From Ornithinimicrobium flavum (lineage in GTDB: Bacteria > Actinomycetota > Actinomycetes > Actinomycetales > Dermatophilaceae), in NCBI RefSeq assembly GCF_004526345.1, contig NZ_CP038213.1, positions 558,001-622,000 of the forward strand: DNA of 64,000 nt, read 5' to 3'. The notes beneath the pieces were generated by a model that searched no databases, was not told where the DNA came from, and saw only the letters and a program-made list of their open reading frames with translations. Positions 28,620 through 38,654 of the stretch are shown here, piece after piece; within the stretch, counting starts at the first letter, position 1; each line of letters starts with the position of its first letter. Both the position numbers and the translations under genes were made by a program.

Positions 28620-29509
28620 TCAGGCGGGGAGCCGGAAGCGGTCGTCATCCAGGGGCTCGACCAGGCCGTCGGAGACGAGCGCGTCCAGGCAGCGCTCACG
28701 CTGGAGCGCGTCCGGCCAGCAGGCGCGCAGGCGGGTCCCGGGGACGGGGCCGGGAGACTCGCGCAGGGTCTGCAGCAGCCGTCCGCGGCACTGCCGGTCG
28801 GTGCCCTCCCAGGCCTGCCCGCGTCGCGGCGGTCCGTCGTAGGGCGGGGAGCCGGCCAGGCGCCACGCGCACACGTCGGCGACGGGGCACGCCAAGCGGG
28901 GTGAGCGGGCCGTGCAGACCAGCGCCCCGAGCTCCATGACCGCGACGCTCCAGGTCGCGGCCTCTCGGCCGTCCCCGGGCAGCAGTGCCGTGGCCAGCGC
29001 CGTCTCGTCGCGGGTGAGCGCGGGCGCGGGCAGCGCGGCGCCCCGCACCAGCCGCGCCTGCACCCGCCGGACGTTGGTGTCGACGACGGTGGCCCGGTGG
29101 CCGAAGGCGAAGGCGGCGACCGCGGCGGCCGTGTAGTCACCGATCCCCGGGAGCGTGCGCAGGGCGGTCTCGTCCGCGGGCACCTCGCCCCCGTGCCGGT
29201 CCCGGAGCGAGGTCGCGGCCGCGTGCAGACGCAACGCCCGCCGGGGGTAGCCCAGCCGTCCCCACTCCCGCACCGCCTCGCCCGCCGGGGCCGCGGCGAG
29301 GTCCTCGGGGGCGGGCCACAGGGTCATCCAGCGCTCCCAGACGGGCAGCACCCGCGCCACCGGCGTCTGCTGCAGCATGACCTCGGACACCAGGACCCCC
29401 CAGGGGGAGCACCCGGCGGTGCGCCAGGGCAGGTCGCGCGGCGGGACGCGGCATACCACTGCCCGAGGCGGCGGTGCAGGGTGCGCCGCCGGTCAGGTGT
29501 AGCGCTCAA
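28620..29509 (-). pseudogene. mutY: A/G-specific adenine glycosylase MutY, frameshifted and missing a cluster Cys
   Basis: Removes A mispaired with 8-oxoG. The N-terminus (RRTLHRRLGQWYAASRR) reads from a TTG at 29509 that overlaps the disA end by 17 bases. The catalytic part (DLPWRTAGCSPWGVLVSEVM, LGYPRRALRLHAAA, LPGIGDYTAAAVAAFAFG, VVDTNVRRV with the catalytic Asp) is in another frame; one base is missing near 29433-29442. The iron-sulfur motif should be C-X6-C-X2-C-X5-C. Here it reads CTARSPRLACPVADVC, so the second Cys is absent and the spacing is one short, as if one TGC triplet had been lost. Order mutY-disA-radA is conserved in actinobacteria. Confidence 0.85.
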
Positions 29510-30574
29510 GGATGGAGCTCTCGGCCAGCCGGGACAGGCCCTCGCGCACGGCTCGGGCCCGGGTCTCCCCGACGCCCTCGACCTGCATCAGGTCCTCGAG
29601 GCCGCGGACAGCAGGGCCTGGAAGCTCCCGAAGTGGTCCACGAGCCGGTCCACGATGACGCCGGGCAGACGGGGTATGCGGTGCAGCAGCCGGTAGCCCA
29701 GGGGGCTCAGCTGCTGGTGGTCCATCCCGTCGCCGACCACGTGGATGCCCAGGGCGCGCGCCACGGCGGCCAGGTCGAGCAGCTCGATCGAGTCGAGCAC
29801 CGCCAGGTTGAGCAGCACGTCCGCGGGTGCGGGCGCGCCGTCCTCGGGGGGGGTGTAGTCCCGGATGACCAGCTCCCGCTCGGCCGCGACCCCGCCGGTC
29901 AGCTCCTCGAGCTGCAGCCCGATGAGCCGGCCGTCGGTGCCGAGCGCGAGCAGGTAGTGGTCGATCTCGTCGCTGATGCGGCGCACCATCTCCAGCCGCT
30001 GCAGCACGGTGACCAGGTCACGGACCGTCACCAGGTCCTCGATCTCCAGGGCCGACAGGGTGGCCGCGACCTCGTCGAGGCGGGCGCGGTAGCGCTCGAG
30101 GGTGCGCAGGGCCTGGTTGGCCTGGGCCAGGATCTGGGTGCGGTCCTCCAGGACGTGGCGCAGGTCGCCGACGTAGATGGCGATCATCGACATCGACTGG
30201 CTGACCGAGATGACGGGGAAGCCGGTCTGCTTGGCGACCCGCTCGGCGGTGCGGTGCCGGGTGCCGCTCTCGCGGGTCTCGATCGAGCGGTCGGGCACCA
30301 GCTGCACGGCGGCGCGCAGGATGCGAGTGCCGTCCCGGGACAGGACCACCCCGCCGTCCATCTTCGTCAGCTCCCGCAGCCGGCTGGCCGAGAACTCCAC
30401 GTCCAGGTCGAAACCCCCGGTGCTGATGGAGTCGACCACCCGGTCGCTGCCCAGCACGACCAGCGCGCCGGTGCGGCCGCGCAGGATGCGCTCCAGCCCG
30501 TCGCGCAGCTCGGTGCCCGGGGCGACGGCCGCCATGGTCGCCCGCAGCACGTCTTCGTCGGAGCGCTCAGCCAC
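29493..30574 (-). pseudogene. disA: DNA integrity scanning diadenylate cyclase DisA, frameshifted near the 3' end
   Basis: Makes cyclic di-AMP and scans DNA for recombination intermediates. The DAC domain shows STGGFDLDVEFSASRLREL, KMDGGVVLSRDG (usual DGA reads DGG) and the nucleotide motif SGTRHRTAERVAKQTG. A helical middle follows (LVTVRDLVTVLQRLEMVRRI). The C-terminal HhH domain begins LSPLGYRLLHRIPRLPG and then breaks at 29597-29603 after LLSAAS. Adding one base restores EDLMQVEGVGETRARAVREG and the usual ending SSILERYT at 29493. The GTG at 30574 starts VAERSDEDVL. The gene is likely intact in the cell. Confidence 0.9.
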
Positions 30575-30749
30575 GCCTGTGCCCCTTCCCCGCAGATCCG
30601 CCTCACCCTGCCCGGGGAGGGACCCGGCGGGTGCGGGCCGTCCGACGTCCCGCTCGGGCACAGGATACGGGTGGGCTGCGGCGTTCTTGTCCTCCTGCGG
30701 GACAGTCGTTACCCATTCTTGACCGGGGGCCCCGGCCCGGTGGCGGGCC

Positions 30750-32171
30750 TCAGCCTGCGGGGTGGAGCCGGGCGCGGGCGGTCGCCGGCAGGCGGGCGGC
30801 CGCGGACTCGGCCGCCGCGACGACCAGACCCACGGCGTCGGCGAGCGTCGGGACCTCGTGGACGCGCATGCCGGTCGGAGGCCCGCCCTCGCTGAGCGAG
30901 CCCGCGGGGACGACCGCCTCGGTGAAGCCGATCCGGGCCGCCTCGGTGAGCCGGCGCGGGAGCCCGGTGACCGGCCGCAGGTCGCCCGACAGCCCGACCT
31001 CCCCCACGGCGATGGTGCTCACCGGGAGGGCGAGGTCGGCCTTGGCGCTGGTGAGGGCCAGGGCCAGGGCCAGGTCGACCGCGGGCTCGGACAGCCGGAC
31101 GCCACCGACGGTGGAGGCGTAGCAGTCGTTGCGGGCCAACGGCACCCCGCCCCGCTGGGACAGGACGGCGAGCACCATGGCCAGGCGGGCCGAGTCGAGA
31201 CCGCTCGTGGTGCGGCGGGGGCTGCCGACCTCCTCGCCGCCCACCAGCGCCTGCACCTCCGCCACCAGGGGCCGGCGCCCCTCGAGGGTGACGGTGACGC
31301 AGGTCCCCGGCACGGGCCGGTCGCGGCTGGTGAGGAAGAGGCCGCTGGGGTCGGCCAGCCCGGTGATCCCCGCGTCGCCCAGGTCGAAGCACCCGACCTC
31401 GTCCGTGGGGCCGAAGCGGTTCTTCACCGCACGCACCAGCCGCAGCCGGGAGTGCCGCTCGCCCTCGAAGCCGACCACGACGTCCACCAGGTGCTCGAGC
31501 AGGCGTGGCCCGGCGATGGCGCCGTCCTTGGTGACGTGCCCGATGAGGATGGTCGCCGTCCCGCGCGACTTGGCGGCCTGGATCAGCGCCGCCGCGACCT
31601 CCCGCACCTGGCTGACGTTGCCCGGCGACCCCTCCACCTCGGCGCTCGCGACCGTCTGCACCGAGTCGACGACGAGCAGGGTGGGGGCGATCCGCTCGAG
31701 CTGGCCGAGGATCGTCGCGAGGTCGGTCTCGGCCGCGAGGAAGAGCTGGTCGGCGACGGCGCCGATGCGCTCGGCCCGGAGCTTGACCTGGGCCGCCGAC
31801 TCCTCGCCGGAGACGTAGAGCACCTGCAGCCCCGACCGGGCGGCCCGGGCGGCGACGTCCAGGGCCAGGGTGGACTTGCCGATGCCCGGCTCGCCGGCCA
31901 TGAGGACCACGGCGCCGGGGACGAGGCCGCCTCCCAGGACGCGGTCGAACTCCTCGACCCCGGTCGGGCGGGCCCGGGCCTGCTGGGCGTCCACCTCGGC
32001 GATCGGCACGGCGGGGCGGACCGGGGGCACGGCGTTGGTCCGGACCGCCGACGCGGCCCCCACCTCCGCGACCGTGCCCCAGGCCTGGCACTCGCCGCAC
32101 CGGCCGACCCACTTCGCGGTCTGCCACCCGCACTCGCCGCACCGGTATGCCGGACCTCTCGCCTTCGCCAC
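30750..32171 (-). CDS. radA: DNA repair protein RadA
   Basis: RecA-like branch-migration ATPase, 473 residues. The N-terminal zinc finger has Cys11, Cys14, Cys25 and Cys28 (YRCGECG and GRCGECQ). Walker A is MAGEPGIGKSTLALD, Walker B is LLVVDSVQTV, and the RadA-specific KNRFGPTDEVG follows. The C-terminal Lon-like domain includes DCYASTVGGVRLSEPAVDLA and GEVGLSGDLRPV. The GTG at 32171 is chosen because TACCCT ends 7 bases before it and the zinc finger starts at once. Upstream in-frame residues are not RadA-like. It is the first gene of radA-disA-mutY, with 175 bases to disA. Confidence 0.96.
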   Translation of the reverse strand: MAKARGPAYRCGECGWQTAKWVGRCGECQAWGTVAEVGAASAVRTNAVPPVRPAVPIAEVDAQQARARPTGVEEFDRVLGGGLVPGAVVLMAGEPGIGKSTLALDVAARAARSGLQVLYVSGEESAAQVKLRAERIGAVADQLFLAAETDLATILGQLERIAPTLLVVDSVQTVASAEVEGSPGNVSQVREVAAALIQAAKSRGTATILIGHVTKDGAIAGPRLLEHLVDVVVGFEGERHSRLRLVRAVKNRFGPTDEVGCFDLGDAGITGLADPSGLFLTSRDRPVPGTCVTVTLEGRRPLVAEVQALVGGEEVGSPRRTTSGLDSARLAMVLAVLSQRGGVPLARNDCYASTVGGVRLSEPAVDLALALALTSAKADLALPVSTIAVGEVGLSGDLRPVTGLPRRLTEAARIGFTEAVVPAGSLSEGGPPTGMRVHEVPTLADAVGLVVAAAESAAARLPATARARLHPAG

Positions 32172-32214
32172 ACGCCCCAGGGTAGGTGGCGGGTCCGACA
32201 GGCCCGTGCCGTCC

Positions 32215-33021
32215 TCACCGGGGGCGCGGGCTCCCACCCTGGGCGGCCCGCGTCGCCGGGTGCACGTGCAGCGGCAGGAGCGGGCGACCACCGGGCCCGC
32301 CCAGGGCCTCGACCGCGGCCAGGTGCACCTCGCAGGCGCGCGCCAGCTCCGCGTAGGCCGCCGGGCCGAGCAACTCCACCAGCTCGGCGCGCAGGGAGAC
32401 GAACACCGGCTCGGACCCGGTGTGCGCCTCCGGGGCGTTCGTGCAGTACCAGTCCAGGTCGTGCCCGCCCGGGCCCCAGCCCCGCCGGTCGTACTCCCCG
32501 ACCGAGATCTCCAGGTGGGAGGTGCCGTCGGCGCTGCTCACCTCCCGGTACTCCCGCCGCAGCGGCAGCTGCCAGCACACGTCCGGCTTGGTCGTCAGCG
32601 GCTCCAGCCCGCGGTCGACCGCGTGCCGGTGCAGGGCGCAGCCGGGTCCGCCGGGGAAGTCCCCGCGGTTCAGCAGCACGCAGGCGCCGTCGACCACGCG
32701 CGTGCTGGTGGAGCCGTCCTCGTCCGTGACCCACCACCCCTCGGTCCGGCCGGTGCCGCGCAGCTGCCACTCGTCGGCCCCGAGCGACTCCACCACCGCC
32801 GTCACCCGGGCCAGGTCGTCCGCGTCGGTGAAGTGCGCCCCGAGGGTGCAGCACCCCGCGTCCGGCGCCCCGGCGTCGATCCCCGGGCACCGGCCCTCGG
32901 CGTAGAGACAGTGCCACCTCGAGGTGAGCCAGGTCAGGTCGGCCCGGACCCGCTGGGCCGGCTCGTCGGGGTCCTGGATCTCGGCCCACAGGCCCGGACG
33001 GTCCAACGGGGTCTGCGTCAC
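32215..33021 (-). CDS. Conserved hypothetical cysteine-rich protein
   Basis: A 268-residue soluble protein I cannot assign. It has seven Cys in its N-terminal half ([42 protein letters not shown]), then VCWQLPL and LDWYCTN. This spacing, with a CC pair and nearby His, suggests metal or iron-sulfur binding. Actinobacterial homologues next to ppx or radA are known to me only as uncharacterised. The GTG lies 6 bases after TACGCT, a leaderless arrangement. It diverges from ppx by 29 bases. Confidence 0.75.
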   Translation of the reverse strand: MTQTPLDRPGLWAEIQDPDEPAQRVRADLTWLTSRWHCLYAEGRCPGIDAGAPDAGCCTLGAHFTDADDLARVTAVVESLGADEWQLRGTGRTEGWWVTDEDGSTSTRVVDGACVLLNRGDFPGGPGCALHRHAVDRGLEPLTTKPDVCWQLPLRREYREVSSADGTSHLEISVGEYDRRGWGPGGHDLDWYCTNAPEAHTGSEPVFVSLRAELVELLGPAAYAELARACEVHLAAVEALGGPGGRPLLPLHVHPATRAAQGGSPRPR

Positions 33022-33050
33022 CGGCCCAGCGTAGGTGGGATACTGGAAGC

Positions 33051-33980
33051 ATGCGCCTGGGTGTGATCGACGTCGGTTCGAACACCGTTCACCTCCTGGT
33101 CGTCGACGCCCACCCGGGCGCCCACCCGATGCCCGACTTCTCGCACAAGGCGACCCTGCGCCTGGCCGAGCACCTGACCCCGGAGGGGGACATCAGCGCG
33201 GAGGGTGCCAGGACGCTGGCCCGCTTCGTCACCGACTGCGTCGAGGTGGCCGAGAGCCGGGGGGCCTCCGAGCTCATGGCCTTCGCCACCAGCGCTATCC
33301 GGGACGCCGGGAACACCGAGGACGTCCTGGCGCGCGTGAGGAAGGAGTCCGGGGTCACCCTCGAGGTGCTCCCGGGGGAGGACGAGGCGCGGGCCACCTT
33401 CCTGGCGGTCCGGCGATGGTTCGGCTGGTCCGCCGGCCGGCTGCTCACGGTCGACATCGGGGGTGGCTCCCTGGAGCTCGCCGCGGGGCTGGACGAGGAG
33501 CCGGACGTCGCGGTGTCCCTGCCGCTGGGGGCGGGCCGGCTGTCGCGCGAGCTGTCGGCCGACCCTCCGGGCGAGCAGGAGCTGCGGGCGCTGGGCAAAC
33601 GGGTGCGGTCGCAGGTGGCGACGGCCCTGCCGACCCTCGCGCGGGTCGGGGTCCCCCAGCTGGCCACCGGCAGCAGCAAGACCATCCGCTCCCTGGCCCG
33701 GGCGTGCGGGGCGGCGCCCCGGGCCGAGGGTCTCTACCACCCCAGGTCGCTGCGCCGCGCCGACCTGGCCGACCTCACGCCGCGGCTGGCGCGGATGACG
33801 GCCGCGGAGCGGGCGTCGTTGCCCGGTGTGTCCGCCGAGCGCGCCACCCAGCTGCTGGCCGGCGCCGTGGTCCTGGAGGCGGTCCTCGACCTCGCCGACG
33901 TCGAGGAGCTCGCGATCTGCCCGTGGGCCCTGCGTGAGGGGCTCATCCTTCGTTTCCTGGACGGACTGTCCGATGACTGA
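33051..33980 (+). CDS. ppx: Exopolyphosphatase / guanosine-pentaphosphatase family (Ppx/GppA)
   Basis: ASKHA-fold phosphatase acting on polyphosphate or pppGpp. The 309-residue short form, as in M. tuberculosis Ppx1, shows the phosphate-1 loop [47 protein letters not shown] and the second phosphate loop [16 protein letters not shown], ending [13 protein letters not shown]. The long C-terminal HD domain of E. coli Ppx is absent, as expected. GATACT ends 6 bases before the ATG. The stop overlaps the next start, so the isomerase-like gene is in the same operon. Confidence 0.93.
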   Translation: MRLGVIDVGSNTVHLLVVDAHPGAHPMPDFSHKATLRLAEHLTPEGDISAEGARTLARFVTDCVEVAESRGASELMAFATSAIRDAGNTEDVLARVRKESGVTLEVLPGEDEARATFLAVRRWFGWSAGRLLTVDIGGGSLELAAGLDEEPDVAVSLPLGAGRLSRELSADPPGEQELRALGKRVRSQVATALPTLARVGVPQLATGSSKTIRSLARACGAAPRAEGLYHPRSLRRADLADLTPRLARMTAAERASLPGVSAERATQLLAGAVVLEAVLDLADVEELAICPWALREGLILRFLDGLSDD

Positions 33981-34878
33981 TCCCGCGCCCTCGTCCCCGC
34001 TCGACGACACCGGCACCACCGGGCTCGACACCACCCCCGCCGGCACCGGCCCGGCGCCGGGGGCCAGCGGCCCCATACCCGTCCACGTCTCGACCTCGTC
34101 GGTCTACCCCGAGAACGCCGCCTACGCGTTCGACCTCGCGCAGCGGCTGGGCTACGACGGGGTGGAGATCATGGTCTGGACCGACCCGGTCACGCAGGAG
34201 GCGGGGGCCCTCAACGCGCTGGCCAACCTGCACGAGCTCAGGATCGGGGCCATCCACGCGCCCACGCTGCTGCTCGCCCAGCGGCTGTGGGGCTGGGAGC
34301 CGTGGGGCAAGATCGAGCGGGCGCTCGACCTCGCGGCGGAGGTCAACGCCCAGTGCGTGGTGGTGCACCCGCCCTTCCGCTGGCAGCAGGGGTATGCCGA
34401 GGGGTTCGTGGAGGGCGTCGCGGAGCGCGAGAAGCGGTGGGGCGTGCCGATCGCCGTCGAGAACATGTTCCCCTGGCGCACGGGCGCGTCGGCGATGCAG
34501 GCCTACCTCCCGGGGCCCGACCCCCGGGACTACCCCTACGCTAACGTCACCCTCGACATCAGCCACGCCGCGACCGCGGGCACCGACGCGCTGGAGCTCG
34601 CCCGGGACCTGGCCGACCGCATCCGGCACGTCCACCTCGGCGACTCCTTCGGCTCCTTCAAGGACGAGCACCTCGTGCCCGGCCGGGGGGCGCAGAAGTG
34701 CCGGGAGGTGCTCGAGCTGCTCGTGGAGCGGGACTTCACCGGGGTGGTCAGCCTGGAGGTGGGGACGCGCCGGATGAAGCCGGCCGACCGGGAGCAGGCC
34801 CTCGCCGAGTCGCTCGCCTTCGCCCGTGAGCACCTGGGCCAGCACGACCTGCCAGGGGCCCGGCCGCGCGCCTCGTGA
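33973..34878 (+). CDS. Sugar phosphate isomerase/epimerase (AP endonuclease 2-like TIM barrel)
   Basis: Xylose-isomerase-like TIM-barrel protein of 301 residues. A low-complexity Thr/Gly/Pro N-terminus ([20 protein letters not shown]) precedes the barrel. Barrel metal-site motifs are [61 protein letters not shown] and [11 protein letters not shown]. The substrate is not known; the M. tuberculosis homologue Rv0498 lies in the same position after ppx. The ATG overlaps the ppx stop by 8 bases (ATGACTGA), implying coupled translation. Confidence 0.88.
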   Translation: MTDPAPSSPLDDTGTTGLDTTPAGTGPAPGASGPIPVHVSTSSVYPENAAYAFDLAQRLGYDGVEIMVWTDPVTQEAGALNALANLHELRIGAIHAPTLLLAQRLWGWEPWGKIERALDLAAEVNAQCVVVHPPFRWQQGYAEGFVEGVAEREKRWGVPIAVENMFPWRTGASAMQAYLPGPDPRDYPYANVTLDISHAATAGTDALELARDLADRIRHVHLGDSFGSFKDEHLVPGRGAQKCREVLELLVERDFTGVVSLEVGTRRMKPADREQALAESLAFAREHLGQHDLPGARPRAS

Positions 34879-34898
34879 CCGGGCGTAGCCTAGCCCCC

Positions 34899-35864
34899 AT
34901 GGTCCTCGCCAACCTCGATCCCTCCCAGGTGCTGCGCCAGACCATCCTCGGCATGAGCCGCAACGACCAGCTCCGGTCGGCGATCGAGAAGGCCCCCGTG
35001 AGCAGGGACATCGTCAAGCGTTTCGTCGGCGGGGTCAGCAGCTCGGACGCGGTCCGCACCGCGACGGAGCTGGTGGACACCCGTCGGCTGGTGACCATCG
35101 ACTACCTCGGCGAGGACACCCTCGACCCCGCCCAGGCGGCGCACACGCGGGACGCCTACCTGGACCTGCTGGAGCACCTGGCCGAGGCCGGCCTGACCGC
35201 CGACGGCACGGTGGAGGTCAGTCTCAAGCTGTCGGCGCTCGGGCAGGCCCTGGGGCGGGACGGCAACCGCATCGCGCTGGACAACGCCCGGGCCATCTGC
35301 CAGGCCGCCGCCAACGCCGGGACCACGGTGACCCTCGACATGGAGGACCACACCACGACCGACCTCACGCTGTCGGTGCTGCGCGACCTGCGCCAGGACT
35401 GGCCGTGGGTGGGTGCGGTGCTGCAGAGCTACCTCTACCGCACCGAGCAGGACTGCCGTGACCTCGCCCACGAGGGGTCGCGTGTCCGGCTGTGCAAGGG
35501 CACCTACAAGGAGCCGGAGTCCGTCGCCTTCCCCGACAAGCTCGACGTCGACCGCTCCTACGTGCGCTGCCTGAAGATCCTCCTGGAGGGCGCGGGGTAC
35601 CCGATGATCGCGACCCACGACCCCCGGCTGGTCGAGATCGCGACCGTGCTGGCGGCCAAGGCCCAGCGCGCCCCGGACACCTACGAGTTCCAGATGCTGC
35701 TGGGCATCCGTCCCGAGGAGCAGCTGCGGATCGCGGCCGGCGGGGCCCGGATGCGGGTCTACCTGCCCTACGGCGAGGAGTGGTACGGCTACCTCATGCG
35801 GCGGATGGCCGAGCGCCCCCAGAACCTCGGGTTCTTCCTGCGCGGCCTGGCCACCAAGGGCTGA
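34899..35864 (+). CDS. Proline dehydrogenase
   Basis: FAD enzyme oxidising proline to pyrroline-5-carboxylate at the membrane, feeding electrons to quinone. The 321-residue monofunctional form contains the barrel motifs VEVSLKLSALGQALG, VTLDMEDHTTTD, VGAVLQSYLYRTEQD, VRLCKGTYKEPESVAF, MIATHDPRLV and FQMLLGIRPEEQ, ending with VYLPYGEEWYGYLMRRMAER. The ATG follows TAGCCT by 7 bases. proC, which makes proline from the same intermediate, follows after 10 bases. The pairing of catabolic and anabolic steps in one operon is notable. Confidence 0.94.
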   Translation: MVLANLDPSQVLRQTILGMSRNDQLRSAIEKAPVSRDIVKRFVGGVSSSDAVRTATELVDTRRLVTIDYLGEDTLDPAQAAHTRDAYLDLLEHLAEAGLTADGTVEVSLKLSALGQALGRDGNRIALDNARAICQAAANAGTTVTLDMEDHTTTDLTLSVLRDLRQDWPWVGAVLQSYLYRTEQDCRDLAHEGSRVRLCKGTYKEPESVAFPDKLDVDRSYVRCLKILLEGAGYPMIATHDPRLVEIATVLAAKAQRAPDTYEFQMLLGIRPEEQLRIAAGGARMRVYLPYGEEWYGYLMRRMAERPQNLGFFLRGLATKG

Positions 35865-35874
35865 GGGTGCTGGG

Positions 35875-36678
35875 ATGACGATCGCCCTCCTGGGGGCCGG
35901 GGTGATGGGCTCGACGCTGGTCGCGGCCCTCGTGCGCTCCGGCCACGAGCCCACCGACCTCGTCGTCGCCGACAAGGTGAACGCCCGTGCGGCGCTGGTG
36001 GCCGACGAGCACGGTGCCCGTCACGCACCGCCGGCCGAGGCCACCGCGTCCGCGGACGTCGTGGTCCTGGCCGTCAAGCCGCAGGACATGGCCGCGCTGG
36101 TGGAGGAGATCCACGACGAGGTCCGCCCGGACACGCTGGTGGTGTCCATCGCGGCGGCGATCAGCACCGCATACCTGGAGCGCCGGCTGCCCGAGGGAAC
36201 CTCGGTCGTGCGCGTCATGCCCAACACCCCCGCCCTGGTCGACCAGGGCATGTCGGCGATGAGCCCCGGACGGCACTGCACCCCCGAGCACCTGGCCCAG
36301 GCGCGCGACCTGATGGAGCACGTGGGGCGGGTGATCGTGCTCGACGAGGTGCACCAGGACGCGGTCACGGCGATCAGCGGCAGCGGGCCGTCCTACATCT
36401 TCTACGTGGTGGAGGCCATGATCGAGGCGGGCGTGCTGCTGGGGCTCCCGCGCGACACCGCCACCGAGCTGGTCGTGCAGACGTTGTATGGTGCGGCCAC
36501 GATGATCCGAGAGACGGGGCACCACCCGACGGTGCTCCGGGAGCAGGTCTCCAGCCCGGGCGGCACCAGCGTGGCGGCCCTGCGGGCCCTCGAGGATCAC
36601 AAGGTCAGGGCGGCCTTCCTCACCGCGATGGAGGCCGCCGCCATCAGGTCCAAGGAGCTGTCACCGCCGGTGGAGTGA
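35875..36678 (+). CDS. proC: Pyrroline-5-carboxylate reductase
   Basis: Last step of proline synthesis. The 267 residues have the Rossmann motif ALLGAGVMGSTLVAAL, DVVVLAVKPQDM, VVRVMPNTPALVDQG, and the C-terminal signature AITAISGSGPSYIFYVVEAM in its local form TAISGSGPSYIFYV, with SPGGTSVAALRALE. Length and motifs are normal. It sits between proline dehydrogenase and an acetyltransferase and precedes the HTH/bS22 genes, as in mycobacteria. Confidence 0.96.
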   Translation: MTIALLGAGVMGSTLVAALVRSGHEPTDLVVADKVNARAALVADEHGARHAPPAEATASADVVVLAVKPQDMAALVEEIHDEVRPDTLVVSIAAAISTAYLERRLPEGTSVVRVMPNTPALVDQGMSAMSPGRHCTPEHLAQARDLMEHVGRVIVLDEVHQDAVTAISGSGPSYIFYVVEAMIEAGVLLGLPRDTATELVVQTLYGAATMIRETGHHPTVLREQVSSPGGTSVAALRALEDHKVRAAFLTAMEAAAIRSKELSPPVE

Positions 36679-36750
36679 CGGCGCCGGTGGGCCGTCGGAG
36701 GGCGAGTCCGGCGGCGATGCACCCTTGGCCCGTGTGACAGAGTAGGGAAC

Positions 36751-37290
36751 ATGACTGAGATTCACGTGCGCGTCCTGGGCGAGGACGAGTGGCAGGCCTA
36801 CAAGGACGTCCGGCTCCGTGCGCTGCGTGAATCTCCCGAGGCGTTCGCCGCCTCGGTCGACGAGGAGGAGCAGCACCCCGAGGAGATGTGGCGCGAGCGG
36901 ATGGCGCGCTCGCGCAGGCTGCTGGCGGAGGAGGGGTCCGACATCATCGGGGTGGCCAGCCTCGGCACGACCCACCGCACGAAGATCGAGGGCGCCGCCG
37001 AGCTCTTCGGGCTCTGGGTGCAGGCCGACCGGCGCGGCGCCGGGGTGGCCCGTCGGCTGCTGGAGAAGGCGGCCACCGTCGCCCGCGAGGAGGGGCTCAA
37101 GCAGCTGCTCTACTGGGTCGGCACCGACAACGGTCGCGCCGTGGCCTTCGCCTCCTCCTTCGGGTTCCGGCCCACCGACTCCCGTCGTCCGATGCGCCTG
37201 CAGGGCGTGGACGCCGAGGACGCCGAGGCCGAGGAGATGATGATGGTCTACCCCCTGGCCGACGCCGCCGGGGTGCCCACCTCCCTCTGA
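36751..37290 (+). CDS. GNAT-family N-acetyltransferase
   Basis: A 179-residue single-domain GNAT. The acetyl-CoA loop is LFGLWVQADRRGAGVARRLL, near residues 88-108. It is preceded by the strand DIIGVASLGTTHRTK and followed by LYWVGTDNGRAVAFASSFGF, a typical GNAT tail. The C-terminus is acidic (VDAEDAEAEEMMM). The acceptor is unknown. A TAGGGA stands close to the ATG. It is separated from proC by 72 bases and from acuC by 42, so it is probably transcribed alone. Confidence 0.86.
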   Translation: MTEIHVRVLGEDEWQAYKDVRLRALRESPEAFAASVDEEEQHPEEMWRERMARSRRLLAEEGSDIIGVASLGTTHRTKIEGAAELFGLWVQADRRGAGVARRLLEKAATVAREEGLKQLLYWVGTDNGRAVAFASSFGFRPTDSRRPMRLQGVDAEDAEAEEMMMVYPLADAAGVPTSL

Positions 37291-37332
37291 CCCGCACCTC
37301 CACGACGCCCCGTCGTGGACTAGCGTGGAGGT

Positions 37333-38520
37333 ATGAGCGTGCCCTGGGTGATGTGGGACGACCGCTACACGGCCTACGACTTCGGCCCGGGTCATCCGAT
37401 GCACCCGTCCCGGCTCGACCTCACCGTCCGGCTCGCGCGGGAGCTGGGCCTGCTCGACCACGACGACGTCCGGGTCCGCCCCGTCCGCCAGGCCACGGAC
37501 GAGGAGCTGCTCAGCGTGCACACCGCCGAGCACGTCGCGGAGGTGCGCCGGGTCTCGTTCGACCCCTCCGGCGCGCGGGGGCGGCACGGTGTCGGCACCG
37601 ACGACACCCCCGCCTTCGCCGGGATGCACGAGGCGTCCGCGCTGGCCGTCGGCGGGACGCTGCTGGCGTGCGAGGCCGTCTGGTCGGGGGAGGCCGCCCG
37701 GGCGGTGAACATCGCCGGAGGTCTGCACCACGCCATGCCCGAGGCGTCCTCGGGGTTCTGCGTCTACAACGACATCGCCGTCGGCATCCAGCGTCTGCTG
37801 GACCTCGGTGCCGAGCGGGTCGCCTACCTCGACCTCGACGTCCACCACGGTGACGGCGTCGAGCGGTGCTTCTGGAACGACCCCCGGGTGCTCACCGTGT
37901 CCGTCCACGAGACCGGCCGGGCCCTCTTCCCCGGCACCGGTTTCCCCGGGGACACCGGCGGGCCCAGGGCCCAGGACACCGCCGTCAACGTCGCCCTGCC
38001 CCCGGGCACCGGCGACGAGGGCTGGCTGCGTGCCTTCCAGGCCGTGGTGCCCACGATGATGCGGGCCTTCCGCCCCCAGATGATCGTCAGCCAGCACGGC
38101 TGCGACTGTCACTTCGCCGACCCGCTCGCGCACCTGTCGCTGTCGATGGACGCGATGGCGGTCGCCGACGGCTGGGTCGCCGAGCTGGCGGAGGACCACG
38201 CCGGGGGCAGGTGGGTCGCCCTCGGCGGCGGGGGCTACGAGCTGGTCGACGTCGTGCCCCGGGCCTGGGCGCACCTGATCGGGGTCGTGACCGGTCGACC
38301 GGTCGACCTCACGACATCGGTGCCGGAGGCGTGGCTGCAGCACGTGCAGGACGTCTACGACCGGGAGGGTCCGACCTCCATGGGGGACCGGGGCGGGCGC
38401 GACATCAGGTTCGGGCGGTGGGAGGACGGCTACCACCCGGAGGACCCCGTCGACTCCGCGATCATGGCCACCCGCCGGGCGGTCTTCCCCGGGTGGGGCC
38501 TGGACCCGTACTTCGACTGA
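37333..38520 (+). CDS. acuC: Acetoin utilization protein AcuC (class I/II histone deacetylase family)
   Basis: Zinc-dependent lysine deacetylase; in Bacillus AcuC deacetylates acetyl-CoA synthetase. The 395 residues include the catalytic HHAMPEASSGFCVYND (His-His dyad), the zinc site DLDVHHGDGVE, VSVHETGRALFPGTG, and QHGCDCHFADPLAHLSLS with ALGGGGYELVDVVPRAW. The C-terminal tail ends in VFPGWGLDPYFD. The ATG follows TAGCGT by 6 bases, predicting a leaderless transcript. No acs gene is in the window. The acetyltransferase just upstream might be its counterpart (inference). Confidence 0.92.
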   Translation: MSVPWVMWDDRYTAYDFGPGHPMHPSRLDLTVRLARELGLLDHDDVRVRPVRQATDEELLSVHTAEHVAEVRRVSFDPSGARGRHGVGTDDTPAFAGMHEASALAVGGTLLACEAVWSGEAARAVNIAGGLHHAMPEASSGFCVYNDIAVGIQRLLDLGAERVAYLDLDVHHGDGVERCFWNDPRVLTVSVHETGRALFPGTGFPGDTGGPRAQDTAVNVALPPGTGDEGWLRAFQAVVPTMMRAFRPQMIVSQHGCDCHFADPLAHLSLSMDAMAVADGWVAELAEDHAGGRWVALGGGGYELVDVVPRAWAHLIGVVTGRPVDLTTSVPEAWLQHVQDVYDREGPTSMGDRGGRDIRFGRWEDGYHPEDPVDSAIMATRRAVFPGWGLDPYFD

Positions 38521-38654
38521 CCGCCGGGTGGGTCACAGCGTCCCACCGTGCGTCACCCGAGTCACAGCAGGAACTCCGGGCTGATTTCGCACCAGGCGGC
38601 GTGTCGGGCTGGACTTTTTCTGGTCACGGCTTTCGCAACGGCACCATCTGCCCC

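Noticed and set aside
30575..30749. Extra small gene or RNA between disA and radA
   Set aside because: The 175 bases hold no convincing start, promoter pair or stable fold beyond short GC palindromes such as CCGGGGGCCCCGG.
36661..38436. A 591-codon minus-strand open frame opposite the acetyltransferase and acuC
   Set aside because: It is another shadow frame; the plus-strand genes have clear family motifs.
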